From Bacteroidales bacterium (lineage in GTDB: Bacteria; Bacteroidota; Bacteroidia; Bacteroidales; UBA1715): 64,000 nt of DNA. The notes under the pieces are model-generated. The model worked only from the letters and a program-made list of their open reading frames with translations, had not been told where the DNA came from and did no database searches. Location: assembly GCA_016714605.1 (NCBI GenBank), contig JADKDL010000008.1, forward strand, positions 62,001 through 126,000. Reading direction: 5' to 3'. Shown here in pieces: positions 1 through 9,241 of the stretch. Each line of letters starts with the position of its first letter. Within the stretch, counting starts at the first letter, position 1. Position numbers and translations under genes: made by a program.

Positions 1-107
1 CGAGGCAAGGCGTGTATTTATATAATGGAATTCTAACCAACAGTTATATAAGTAAGTACTTCAATATTCCGTACAAAAATATTGATTTGCTCATGGCTGC
101 GTTTTAA
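1..107 (+). CDS. C-terminal end of a probable alanine dehydrogenase (partial)
   Basis: The third frame is open from the window edge to a TAA at 105-107 and gives 34 residues ending in DLLMAAF. The stretch containing VYLYNGILTN and the LLMAAF ending resemble, from memory, the C-terminus of Bacteroidetes alanine dehydrogenases, which interconvert alanine and pyruvate with NAD. Only the tail is visible, with no catalytic residue or nucleotide-binding motif, so the assignment rests on tail similarity alone. The other two forward frames close within about 36 bases. Confidence 0.5.
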   Translation, partial: RQGVYLYNGILTNSYISKYFNIPYKNIDLLMAAF

Positions 108-328
108 AAGATGTCAGATAATGAGTAGTTTACGTGCTTAGATGTGTTTGTTTTCGTTCAATGAAATACAGGCTGTAAGCTAGTGATTGGTGATTTATGT
201 ATACAATTAGAATGATTCATTTAATTGATTTTGTGATTTAATTAGATAGTTTTTATGCTAGTTTCATGTATATAATTTGTAATTTTAAAACCTTATTAAA
301 CAAAACTTTATAACAGCACTTCGTTTTT

Positions 329-3115
329 ATGCAAAAGAAAATTGTATTAATTGTCTTTATTATTTGTAGTATCGGAATATTAATTCTGTTGTTTTTATAT
401 TTCAGCAAAGACAGACAAGTAGTTCAATCGCCTGTTTTTAAAGCAATTCCTCTTAATACTGTATTGGTTTACGAGATAAAAAATATTGGCGATTTTATAA
501 ATCTAGAAGACAAAGACAATAAAATATTCAAGGAATTAATAAATATTCCAAGTGTTGCAGAATTAAATAATACCATTAGATTTATTGATTCTCTGTTTGT
601 TGCCTCGGGTAAGATGCAGTCTATTTATGAAAAAAATCTATTCATAACCAATAATTTACTTGGACAGAAACAATCTGAATATCTTTTTTTGATACCTATT
701 GATTTACAAAATGAAAAAGCACTTTATGAAAATTTTATATTAAGTTCGCTCGGAGAGAAAGCAGAAGTAAAACGAAAAGAATATGAGAAGGAAACTATCT
801 ATGAAATTGCTCTTTATGACAGTAAGTATAGTTCTTTTTATTTTTCTTTCATCGATGGGGTGCTTCTTCTAAGTTTTTCATCAGTTATTATTGAAACATC
901 TATTAGACAAATAGCTTCTGATGTGTCATTGTTGCAAGATGAAGCATTTTCAAGGGTAAACAGTACAGCAGGCGAGAATATTGAGGTGAATGTTTATGTT
1001 AATATGAAATTGTTGCCTACTTTTTTTAGTTCTATAACCAATAAAGAAACTGCCAAATTTCTAAAATCAATAAAATCATTAGGAGCTTGGGCCGAGTTTG
1101 ATGCTAATATCAAATCAGGTTCATTATTATTAAATGGTTATGCTGCAATTCAAGGTGATAAAGATTATTTGAAAATATTTATCAATCAAAGTCCTGTAAG
1201 CTTGGAAATTGCAGAAGTGCTTCCTGCCACAACTGCCACATTTTGGGCCATTGGAATAGACAATCCTGAAACGTTTAGAAGCGATTATGAAATGTATCTG
1301 AGAAACAACCTCTTGTATGATACTTACTTAAGTGATTTGAAAAAGCTCAGTACTCATTTACAGTCTGAAGGAAGTGCCGATGTGGCTATCAACGATGTTC
1401 TTTTCGATATTCTTGATAAAGAAATGGCAATGGTTTTTGCCAATGTTTCAACGTTAAAAACCAATGAGAATACCTATGCAGTAATGAAGGTAAAAAGTCA
1501 AGGTATTGCAAAAGAGAAATTGGTAAACATTATAAATTTATATTGTGAAAAAAGTAAACTTTCTTTTGAAACCTTTGTTTCGGAGTTTAAACTTTCGGAA
1601 GATGTTGCCTATAAAATATATAAAATGCCGGTACTAAATATTCCTTATTATGTATTCGGTAGCTTTTTCAAAAATGCTAGAGCAGAGTACTTTGCCCTTG
1701 TCGATGATTATTTAGTTTTTGCAAATACAGAGAAATCGCTTACACAATTTATTCACGACTATGAACTAAAAAGAACCTTAGTGCATGACGAGAATTTTAA
1801 TGATTTCACAAGCAATCTGAGTTCAAGTTCAAATTTTTATTTTTATTCTGATTGTGCAAAATCTTTCGGGATTTACGAGAGCTTTTTGAATGAAGACATG
1901 CAGGCTGCTTTAGATCAGAATAGAAATACTTTTCAAAAGTTTCAAGCGGTTGCATATCAGTTTAGTTCGTCAAATGGAATGTTGTATTCAAACGTATATT
2001 TAAATTACAATCCGATAGTTGAAGATAAGCCACATACGGTTTGGGAGAGCTATTTAGATACGAGTATAAACTTTAAGCCAAAACTGGTTGTAAATCATGT
2101 AACTAAAGAGAAAGATATTTTTGTTCAAGACGAAGCAAATACCATTTATTTACTCAACAAAACGGGCAGAATACTTTGGAAAAAAGAAATAAAAGAAAAA
2201 ATTAATAGTCAGATTTTTCATGTAGATTTCTATAAAAACAAAAAATTCCAATTAGTTTTTTCGACCAAGAATTATATTTATGTGGTTGATAGAATTGGTA
2301 ATTTTGTAGAGCATTATCCATTGAAACTTGAATCAGAATCTACAGCAGGAATTTCTGTATTTGATTATGACAATAATAGAGATTACAGAATGCTTATTCC
2401 TTGTGCTAATAAGAAAGTTTATTTGTTTGATATTTCTGGAAAGATTATTAGTGGTTGGGCTGCACCATCTACAGAATCGGTAGTTGTGGAGTCTATTCAG
2501 CACTTCAAAGTCAATGATAAAGACTATATTGTGTATGCCGACGATATGAATACCTATATACTAAACAGAAGGGGCGAGCAACGTATTAAGGTAAAAGAAA
2601 GATTTGAAAAATCGGTAAATAATTTTTTTATTTATAATAGTAAATCTGCTAAAAACGAAGACAGAATTGTAACTACCGATAAAAACGGAACGGTTAAGTA
2701 TATATATTTTGATGGCAAAGTTGAAACTTTTGAAATAAAGAAATTTCCTGAATATCACCATTTTGAGTTAAGAGATTTTAATTCGGACGGAGTGAGTGAT
2801 TTCGTTTTTGTGTATGATAAGAAAATGGAAGTATACGATATAAACCGAAAAATGATGTTTGATGTAAAATTTAAAAATAATATTACAGCACGTCCGGTAT
2901 TTTACGATTTTTCGGCAACCGACCTCAAAACCGGCATTGTCGATAATGTTGATGAGTTGATATATTTAATTAATAAAGACGGTTCATTTTATGAAGGATT
3001 TCCGTTGAAAGGACGTACTTTGTTTAGTGTAGGTAATCTATTTGATTCAAAATCAAATTTTAATTTGATTGTTGGAGGAAATAATAATTATATATACAAC
3101 TATGAAGTAAAGTAA
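329..3115 (+). CDS. Large membrane-anchored protein with C-terminal beta-propeller-like repeats
   Basis: This 928-residue protein of unknown function starts with a short basic stretch and one hydrophobic segment (about residues 5-26), so it is probably anchored in the inner membrane with the rest in the periplasm. Residues of about 35-570 form a mixed alpha/beta region resembling DUF3352-type proteins, a weak resemblance. From about residue 590 there are repeated units of the type YLLNKTGRILWKK, YVVDRIGNFVEHYP and YLINKDGSFYEGFP, as in PQQ/quinoprotein-like propellers. One blade carries DFNSDGVSDF, an FG-GAP-like calcium-loop motif. It stands alone, 221 bases after the preceding gene and about 400 bases before the next. 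A role in envelope assembly would be a guess. Confidence 0.6.
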   Translation: MQKKIVLIVFIICSIGILILLFLYFSKDRQVVQSPVFKAIPLNTVLVYEIKNIGDFINLEDKDNKIFKELINIPSVAELNNTIRFIDSLFVASGKMQSIYEKNLFITNNLLGQKQSEYLFLIPIDLQNEKALYENFILSSLGEKAEVKRKEYEKETIYEIALYDSKYSSFYFSFIDGVLLLSFSSVIIETSIRQIASDVSLLQDEAFSRVNSTAGENIEVNVYVNMKLLPTFFSSITNKETAKFLKSIKSLGAWAEFDANIKSGSLLLNGYAAIQGDKDYLKIFINQSPVSLEIAEVLPATTATFWAIGIDNPETFRSDYEMYLRNNLLYDTYLSDLKKLSTHLQSEGSADVAINDVLFDILDKEMAMVFANVSTLKTNENTYAVMKVKSQGIAKEKLVNIINLYCEKSKLSFETFVSEFKLSEDVAYKIYKMPVLNIPYYVFGSFFKNARAEYFALVDDYLVFANTEKSLTQFIHDYELKRTLVHDENFNDFTSNLSSSSNFYFYSDCAKSFGIYESFLNEDMQAALDQNRNTFQKFQAVAYQFSSSNGMLYSNVYLNYNPIVEDKPHTVWESYLDTSINFKPKLVVNHVTKEKDIFVQDEANTIYLLNKTGRILWKKEIKEKINSQIFHVDFYKNKKFQLVFSTKNYIYVVDRIGNFVEHYPLKLESESTAGISVFDYDNNRDYRMLIPCANKKVYLFDISGKIISGWAAPSTESVVVESIQHFKVNDKDYIVYADDMNTYILNRRGEQRIKVKERFEKSVNNFFIYNSKSAKNEDRIVTTDKNGTVKYIYFDGKVETFEIKKFPEYHHFELRDFNSDGVSDFVFVYDKKMEVYDINRKMMFDVKFKNNITARPVFYDFSATDLKTGIVDNVDELIYLINKDGSFYEGFPLKGRTLFSVGNLFDSKSNFNLIVGGNNNYIYNYEVK

Positions 3116-3519
3116 ATAAGAATACGATTGAGCATGTGTCAATTTTTAAAAACACGTCTTTTCTAGTAATGTAACAGCAAGACAACTAGATTGATAATAG
3201 AATTGATAGTAATAAAGACAACTTAGATTAACTAAAATAATAATTGCCGTACAAGATGTATGATTTATAATTTCGTGTAGAAATTGAAATTCAGCTTGTT
3301 TGTTCGTGCATTTATAGAAAACATTTTTTAGAAATTTTATTAAACTTCGATCAAAAGAATGCATATCTCATATTAGAGTGTTGTTTTCTTTATTTGAACC
3401 TTTTGGAGTTATTTTAATACTATTATTATATATAGTTGAAACATTTTTTATTATTCAATAACTGAGAGTAATAAAAGACGTTTCATCTGGTAGGTAAAAA
3501 CAATAAAAAAAGAAAACAG
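3116..3519. other. Intergenic stretch without a recognisable gene
   Basis: This AT-rich stretch separates the propeller protein from the lipoprotein gene. A 72-codon reverse frame at 3146-3364 has low-complexity, unrecognised content and is probably chance. No clear -7 element was found. The only structure noted is the inverted repeat at its right end. Confidence 0.5.
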
Positions 3520-3526
3520 ATGAAAC
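3480..3526 (+). promoter_or_regulatory. Inverted repeat that could hide the start codon of the downstream lipoprotein gene
   Basis: GTTTCATCTG at 3480-3489 is perfectly complementary to CAGATGAAAC at 3517-3526. The second arm contains the ATG (3520-3522) of the lipoprotein gene. The 27-base spacer is very A-rich. If transcribed, the 10-bp stem would enclose the start codon and could control translation. The pairing is directly visible and the regulatory role is inference. Confidence 0.35.
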
Positions 3527-5802
3527 TTAATAAGTATTTTAAACATTGGCTACCATTTGTAGTAATGTTTATAGTCATGAGCATATCATGTGCAAAAGAT
3601 AAATTTGATTTGAAAAAACTTTCGGGTGATGTTTTGTGGAATCCTGACTTAGCTGTACCTGTTGCATTTGGCAAACTCACTATGAAGGACGTGCTTACAG
3701 AAAAGCAAGATACGGTGCTTTATATTAACCGTACCGATGTTGATCAAGCTGGTGTTTTGTATGACAAATCTGATGAGCAGATAATTAAAATTGTCTATTC
3801 AATAGATTCGGTTTTCAATTTCAAAGAATATCTGAAGCTTCCAACAATTGACCCATATTCCTTTCAAATAAAGTTGAAGCCATTATTAATAAATGACTTT
3901 AATTGTATCTCTGCAAATACCTTTGGCGATTTGTTGACCGACAATTTTAGTCTGGCCGATCAGAATTATTATACTGCTAAAATTGCTACGGGTGTAAATG
4001 AAAATTATTCTGAAAATCAAGCATTGAGTACCTCTGTACATACCTTGCCAAGTCATGCATCTGTTGATTGGGCTATTTTTTCTGATGGAACTATAGAAGT
4101 AACTGCTTTTAATGAGTTTGCAGTTCCTGTGCAATTCTCTTACGATCTTTATACAGATTACAAGAATAATAGAACATTAGTTGCTAAGTTCGATTTTACT
4201 AAAGATACTGTTACCGCATTGCCATTTTGGTTGCAACCTGGCAAAAAAGAGTTGCGAAGAGTTAAGTTGAGTAATGTTTTGGTATCTAGTAAATTAGATT
4301 ATGAATTGACTAATTTAGTTTATGGTGCTGCAAATGGAGTGTTGTTGAAATCACAGGATTCGCTCAAGTTTGATATGATTATAAAAGATGTAGAAGCGGT
4401 AAAAGGTAAAGCTAATCTTCCTTTTCAAATATTGTCTGTTGATACAACTCATTTTTTTACCGTACACGAACACAATAAAGATAAGCAACTTTATAATATT
4501 GACGTAAAGCAAGGAGCAGTAGATTATAGTGTATCTACAAATATAAATAGTGGAGTAAGTGTTTCTCTTTCTTTGCCAACTACTCAAAAAGATGGATTGC
4601 CTGCTAGCAAAACCATTGAATTACTGAGTAATACTTCTGCTTCCGGCAAATTTGATTTAACGGGTTATGCAATGGATTTAACAAAAAATCCTGCTGTACA
4701 CTACAATTCATTACCTGCAAATTTGAAGTTTGCAATCAGCTCCGATGGTACGAATAATTTTATAGATTTTGATACCTCTAAAGTTGTTTCATTTTCTTTT
4801 TCCAATAGCGATTCGCTTACTTTTTCTTATATGGGAGGTTTTTACAATTTTGATACAATTTTAATTGATTATGATTCGGTTGCATTTGGTTTAGATGAAA
4901 TATTGGACGACTATTTTGAGGGCGAAATTGTTTTTACAGAACCCGAAATTAAACTCGTTTATGATAATGCAATGGGTATTGAAGGAATTATAGACCTCGA
5001 CATTACTGCATACGATAGCGATATGAACTCTAAAAAATTATTTGATTCAGGTGATAATATTTTCCACATAAATGCTCCTGCAAACAAAAATGATGTAATT
5101 CCGAAAGTTAATGAAATAGTCATTGATAAGAAAACTTCAAATATTGTTGATATGTTTAGTTTTCTGCCTAATTCACTTCATTATAGTGGTCAGATTCTGT
5201 TAAACAGAAAGTATGAAAATAATACTATCACATATTTAGATACAACAGGTATTTCTGCAAATCCAAGAGATATTAATTTCGTAACCGATCATGAAGCTGC
5301 CAATCTCAAAATAGAAGCAGGTTTACCGCTTATTTTTTATATGAAAAATCTTATTCTTCGTCAAGATTTTGAAATAGGTATACTTAAAGATGTTAAAGAA
5401 ATAGAACGTTTAAGAGTATACTTTAATACAAAAAATGGTTTCCCAATAGATGTTAAAGTTACTGTTAAAATGCTTGATACCACTTTGGCTCCTGAAATTC
5501 AAGAACTCGGTGTGCTTGATATGTACGTTGTGAAAGCTGCATTGGCCGATTCAAGAGGAAAGGTTGCTAAGGGTGTTACTATGGAACATACCGAGGAAAA
5601 AATTCTTACAAGAGAAGAGGGGAATCTTGATTTAGATAAGTTTACACAGATGAATAAATTGCGAGTGGAGATTACACTTAATACAGATAAGGCTCAAGAT
5701 GAAATTCCAATTTCAATTTATACCTACTATGGCATAGAATTTAAAATGGCTGTGGACGCCAAGTTTTCCTACCTTTTTAATATAAAAAAAAATAAAGAAT
5801 AG
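3520..5802 (+). CDS. Large cell-envelope lipoprotein, function unknown
   Basis: This 760-residue protein begins with a basic N-terminus, a hydrophobic stretch and a cysteine at residue 24 (MSISC), a plausible though not ideal lipobox. It is followed by KLSGDVLWNPDLAVPVAFG, an opening I associate with uncharacterised Bacteroidetes outer-membrane lipoproteins. The remainder looks beta-rich, without catalytic motifs. The DUF5723 gene follows after 27 bases on the same strand, so the two probably form an operon and act together at the outer membrane. The start codon lies in a 10-bp inverted repeat. No enzymatic function can be assigned. Confidence 0.6.
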   Translation: MKLNKYFKHWLPFVVMFIVMSISCAKDKFDLKKLSGDVLWNPDLAVPVAFGKLTMKDVLTEKQDTVLYINRTDVDQAGVLYDKSDEQIIKIVYSIDSVFNFKEYLKLPTIDPYSFQIKLKPLLINDFNCISANTFGDLLTDNFSLADQNYYTAKIATGVNENYSENQALSTSVHTLPSHASVDWAIFSDGTIEVTAFNEFAVPVQFSYDLYTDYKNNRTLVAKFDFTKDTVTALPFWLQPGKKELRRVKLSNVLVSSKLDYELTNLVYGAANGVLLKSQDSLKFDMIIKDVEAVKGKANLPFQILSVDTTHFFTVHEHNKDKQLYNIDVKQGAVDYSVSTNINSGVSVSLSLPTTQKDGLPASKTIELLSNTSASGKFDLTGYAMDLTKNPAVHYNSLPANLKFAISSDGTNNFIDFDTSKVVSFSFSNSDSLTFSYMGGFYNFDTILIDYDSVAFGLDEILDDYFEGEIVFTEPEIKLVYDNAMGIEGIIDLDITAYDSDMNSKKLFDSGDNIFHINAPANKNDVIPKVNEIVIDKKTSNIVDMFSFLPNSLHYSGQILLNRKYENNTITYLDTTGISANPRDINFVTDHEAANLKIEAGLPLIFYMKNLILRQDFEIGILKDVKEIERLRVYFNTKNGFPIDVKVTVKMLDTTLAPEIQELGVLDMYVVKAALADSRGKVAKGVTMEHTEEKILTREEGNLDLDKFTQMNKLRVEITLNTDKAQDEIPISIYTYYGIEFKMAVDAKFSYLFNIKKNKE

Positions 5803-5829
5803 TTCTGTGTCCTTTTAAACCGAAGACTT

Positions 5830-7308
5830 ATGAGAAAAATTATATACATAACCATCATCTTGATGTTATTTGTTGCAAAGATTTATGGGCAACACGAAAA
5901 CACGCTCTACTTTATGGATAGAGTGCCTCAACAACATTATCTAAATCCGGCACTTACGCCAGATTGTAAATGGTGGATAGGTGGACTTATAATACCTGTT
6001 GTTGGTCAGTTGCCTCCTCCTTTGCATCTTGATCTCAATTTACCCTTAGACTATAACGATTTAATTTATCCTGGGTCTGGTGATTATGCTGACTCATTAG
6101 TCACTTTCCTTCATCCAAGCCAAGATGTAAATACTTTTTTAGATAAATTATCAAAAAATAATTATACAACTTTGGAATATCACCTTAACTATCTGTTTTT
6201 TGGTTTGAGAATTAAGAAAAAAGCTTTTATTACCCTTGATGTTTCTGATAGAATGTATGCTCATGTAAATATTCCAAAAGATGTTTTTAGTTTGGTTTTA
6301 ACAGGAAATGCAATTGAACGTGATGCTAATTTAAGCGGCTTAAGTTTTAATCTTAATTATTATAGAGAATTTGCTTTAGGATTTAGTTATGTCCTATCAA
6401 AATATTCGAGAGTGGGAGTTAGGGGCAAGTTTCTTATGGGCGTTGCAAACATAAATACTGCAAAATCTGATATTATGTTAAACACTGCCGAGACGGTGAA
6501 TGATCTTTCGCTGAAAGCAAATTATCAAATAAACACTAATTTTCCAATAGAATCTGTTTCATTCGATGAATCAGGGAAATTTATTGAAGAAATAGAATTT
6601 CAAAATTTCGATTTTCAAAATTTCGATTCCGTAAAAAATTTTATTGTGAATGATTTTGCATTACCTAAAAACTATGGTTGGTCTGTTGATATAGGGTTGA
6701 AAGGTGATTGGAATAGTGAATTGTCATATTATGTTAGTGCGGTTGATATAGGAAGTATTAAATGGTCGAAGAATCCTAGTAACTTTAGTTTAGAAGGCGA
6801 TTCTGCTTTTATTTTCAAAGGGATAGAACTCAGATCATTAAAACTTGATTCTTTAAAGTTTCCTGATTTAAATGAAATTTTAGAAGATACCTATCTTACT
6901 TATTCTCAAAATGCATATAGAACATGGTTGCCTTTTAAAATATTTGGAGGGTTACGATATAAATTAACTAGAAGAATAAGCTTGGGAGTGCTTGCTAGAT
7001 TCGAAAAGCTTGATAAAAGTTGGCTTAATGCTTATACCGGATCTTTAAATTTTAATATGTTCCGATTTGGTAACATGAGTTTGAGTTATTCATATAATAA
7101 TAAGGTTTGGAATAATATAGGCTGGGCTTATACCATAAGGTTTGGTGCTTTCCAATGGTATGTTATAGGTGAAAATAAAATTGGCTCAAGATTATTCCCT
7201 GATAAAACTCGTAATATTGGATTCCGATTTGGTTGTAATCTAGTATTCGGGCGTGGTGGAAAGAAGAAAGGAAAACAAGGCGATTTGCCTTTGCTTAATA
7301 CTCTATAA
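5830..7308 (+). CDS. DUF5723-type outer-membrane protein
   Basis: This 492-residue protein has a cleavable signal peptide ending near residue 20 (AKIYG/QH). The mature start HENTLYFMDRVPQQHYLNPA is typical of the DUF5723 family, which is distantly related to PorP/SprF-like barrels. Alternating aromatic strands through the protein and its end support a beta-barrel in the outer membrane. The gene follows the large lipoprotein after 27 bases. It contains a perfect 15-bp tandem duplication. Its stop is only three bases from the stop of the convergent lutB-like gene. Family assignment is moderately secure and the function is unknown. Confidence 0.65.
   Translation: MRKIIYITIILMLFVAKIYGQHENTLYFMDRVPQQHYLNPALTPDCKWWIGGLIIPVVGQLPPPLHLDLNLPLDYNDLIYPGSGDYADSLVTFLHPSQDVNTFLDKLSKNNYTTLEYHLNYLFFGLRIKKKAFITLDVSDRMYAHVNIPKDVFSLVLTGNAIERDANLSGLSFNLNYYREFALGFSYVLSKYSRVGVRGKFLMGVANINTAKSDIMLNTAETVNDLSLKANYQINTNFPIESVSFDESGKFIEEIEFQNFDFQNFDSVKNFIVNDFALPKNYGWSVDIGLKGDWNSELSYYVSAVDIGSIKWSKNPSNFSLEGDSAFIFKGIELRSLKLDSLKFPDLNEILEDTYLTYSQNAYRTWLPFKIFGGLRYKLTRRISLGVLARFEKLDKSWLNAYTGSLNFNMFRFGNMSLSYSYNNKVWNNIGWAYTIRFGAFQWYVIGENKIGSRLFPDKTRNIGFRFGCNLVFGRGGKKKGKQGDLPLLNTL
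6598..6627 (+). repeat. 15-bp tandem duplication inside the DUF5723 gene
   Basis: TTTCAAAATTTCGAT occurs twice head to tail (6598-6612 and 6613-6627). It keeps the reading frame and encodes FQNFD twice. The identity of the copies suggests a recent slippage duplication. Confidence 0.85.
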
Positions 7309-7311
7309 AAT

Positions 7312-8672
7312 TTATTTTTTATAGCTACTTCTGAAGGTTTTTTTGAAAACAGGCATACTTCTTTTATTGCCCCATAGTTTAGAAAATAATCTAGAAAACG
7401 CAGCATTTTTCAAACGCTGTCCGATAGTCATAAAAATTGGATGTTTCATGAAAAACGTGAAGCTACTGATGCTTAGTTTTTCAATATTTACTATTGATTT
7501 CTTTTGTGCTGTTACAGTTCTATTTTGATGAATAAGCTCGTCGAGAGGAATTTTTACCGGACAAACTTCTGCACAGCCTCCACAGAGCGAACAAGCTGTG
7601 TTTAAGTGTTGGTATTTATTGAAATCTTTAGATGGGGCGAAATTACATACCTATATAATTTCTGATATGTTGTGTCATAGGTATAGCCTCCAACATTTCT
7701 ATATACTGGGCATGCATTAAGACATGCTCCGCATCTGATGCAGGTAAGTGCAATTTTATGGCTGCTGTTGTACAATCTGGTTCTATTATTATCGAGCAGA
7801 ATGACATACATTTTCTCTGGACCGGTAAGTTCGTTCTGTTTCTTTGGTCCGGTAAAAATAGAGTTGTAAACTGAAATTGCTTGTCCTGTACCATGTTGTG
7901 CTAAATGGGGCCAAAACAGGGCAAGGTCTTTATAAGAAGGTATTACCTTTTCTATACCTACTACGGCTATGTGTATTTTGGGAAATGCTGTTGTCATAAG
8001 TGCATTTCCCTCATTTTCAGTAACGGCAATGCCTCCAATGTCTGGAAGAATGAAATTTCCTCCTGTTATGCCAGCACCAGCGGTTAGGAAAAATTCGCGA
8101 AGGTTTCGTCTTGCTATTGCAGTCAGGTCTTCGGGAGTACTGTCAATCGGACTGCCAAAAAGTTCATGAAACAATTTAGCTACGTCATGCTTTGATTTAT
8201 GCATAGCCGGAGTAACAATATGATATGGCTTTTCATGTGCCAATTGCACTATGTATTCTCCTAAGTCAGATTCTATTGACGTTATTCCTTCTTTCTCAAG
8301 AACTTCATTTAAGTCGAGCTCTTCGGTTGTCATTGATTTACTCTTGACAACGAGTTTTACATTATTCGAATGTAAAATTTCTTTTATCTGATTATTTGCT
8401 TCATCTGCATCTTTTGCCCAAAGCAGAATGCCTCCGTTTTTAGAAAAAGATTTTTCAAATTCGGTCAAATATTCTGCAAGATTGTCAATTGCAATTCTTT
8501 TTTTTGTTGCAGCTTGTTCTCTTGCGCTATTTTTATCAGCATATCTAGAATTGCCGCGACTTACCGCATCATTATATTTAGATATATTGAATTTAATTTT
8601 ATGTCTATGCTCCAAATCAAATGCAATCTTTTCAGATTTGGCAATGAATTTCTTATGAAGCGATGTAGCCAT
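7312..8672 (-). CDS. lutB: LutB-like iron-sulfur protein (frameshifted near 7630)
   Basis: LutB-family proteins carry an LUD domain followed by two [4Fe-4S] motifs and take part in oxidising L-lactate to pyruvate together with LutA and LutC. The first frame (from 8672) holds the LUD domain and the first cluster motif, CIRCGACLNACP, with Cys 311/314/317/321. It then runs to a premature stop after ISPHLKISINTNT. One base is missing in the short A run at about 7626-7632. With it restored, the frame reads HLKDFNKYQHLNTACSLCGG and on through CAEVCP to a stop at 7312-7314. The restored protein has about 453 residues, normal for the family. No lutA or lutC is adjacent. It is probably a sequencing error, but a recent pseudogene is possible. 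Confidence 0.8.
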
Positions 8673-8694
8673 AATTGAAAATTATAATTGTTTA

Positions 8695-9150
8695 TTATTT
8701 GTTGGTTAGGTTAGGCACAGGTATTTTGTTCACTCTTCGTTCATGTCTACCACCTTCAAATTCTGTATTTAAATACACTTTAACAATTTTCAAAACCTCA
8801 TTGCTTGTTATAAATCGAGCTGGAATAGCACAAACATTTGAGTTGTTGTGAGCTCTTGCCATTTCTGCAACTTCGGTATTCCAACACAATCCGGAGCGGA
8901 TGTTTTGGTGCTTGTTTACGGTCATATTTATACCATTTCCGGTGCCACAGAAAATGAAACCTAAATCATATTCGCTTTTTTCTATTGCATAAGCTAGCAA
9001 ATGAGCAAAATCAGGGTAGTCTACATCTTCGTCAGAGTGAGCGCCGAAATCTTTTACTTCATAACCTTCTTTAGATAAATGTTTTCTTACAAGTTCTTTC
9101 ATGTGAAAACCTGCATGATCAGCAGCCAATGCAATTTTTGGTTTTTTCAT
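8695..9150 (-). CDS. rpiB: Ribose-5-phosphate isomerase B
   Basis: RpiB interconverts ribose 5-phosphate and ribulose 5-phosphate in the pentose phosphate pathway in the cytoplasm. The 151-residue protein shows the family hallmarks: ADHAGF near residue 10, the catalytic cysteine in FCGTGNGI (Cys68), and RAHNNSNVCAIPAR with the substrate-binding His/Asn. Its length is normal. It lies 22 bases upstream of the lutB-like gene on the same strand, so the two may be co-transcribed. A -7-like element is present about 60 bases upstream. Confidence 0.93.
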   Translation of the reverse strand: MKKPKIALAADHAGFHMKELVRKHLSKEGYEVKDFGAHSDEDVDYPDFAHLLAYAIEKSEYDLGFIFCGTGNGINMTVNKHQNIRSGLCWNTEVAEMARAHNNSNVCAIPARFITSNEVLKIVKVYLNTEFEGGRHERRVNKIPVPNLTNK

Positions 9151-9208
9151 TTGTTTTTCAAAATAGTTGATTATACTAAAAATCTTTTTTATTCATAAAA
9201 AAAGTTTG

Positions 9209-9216
9209 CAAATGTA
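9209..9216 (-). promoter_or_regulatory. -7 element upstream of rpiB
   Basis: The reverse strand reads TACATTTG, matching the Bacteroidetes -7 consensus TAnnTTTG, about 60 bases before the rpiB start. No exact TTTG lies at the expected -33 spacing; the region there is T-rich. Confidence 0.4.
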
Positions 9217-9241
9217 CTTGTTTCTATGTAATTATAAAAGT

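Noticed and set aside
3146..3364. 72-codon reverse open frame in the gap before the lipoprotein gene
   Set aside because: Composition is low complexity with several Cys/Tyr, no recognisable family, no supporting promoter, and it lies in AT-rich intergenic DNA, so it is likely chance.
7343..7528. Forward frame of 61 codons after the DUF5723 gene
   Set aside because: It lies antisense to the restored C-terminal part of the lutB-like gene, which carries the second iron-sulfur motif.
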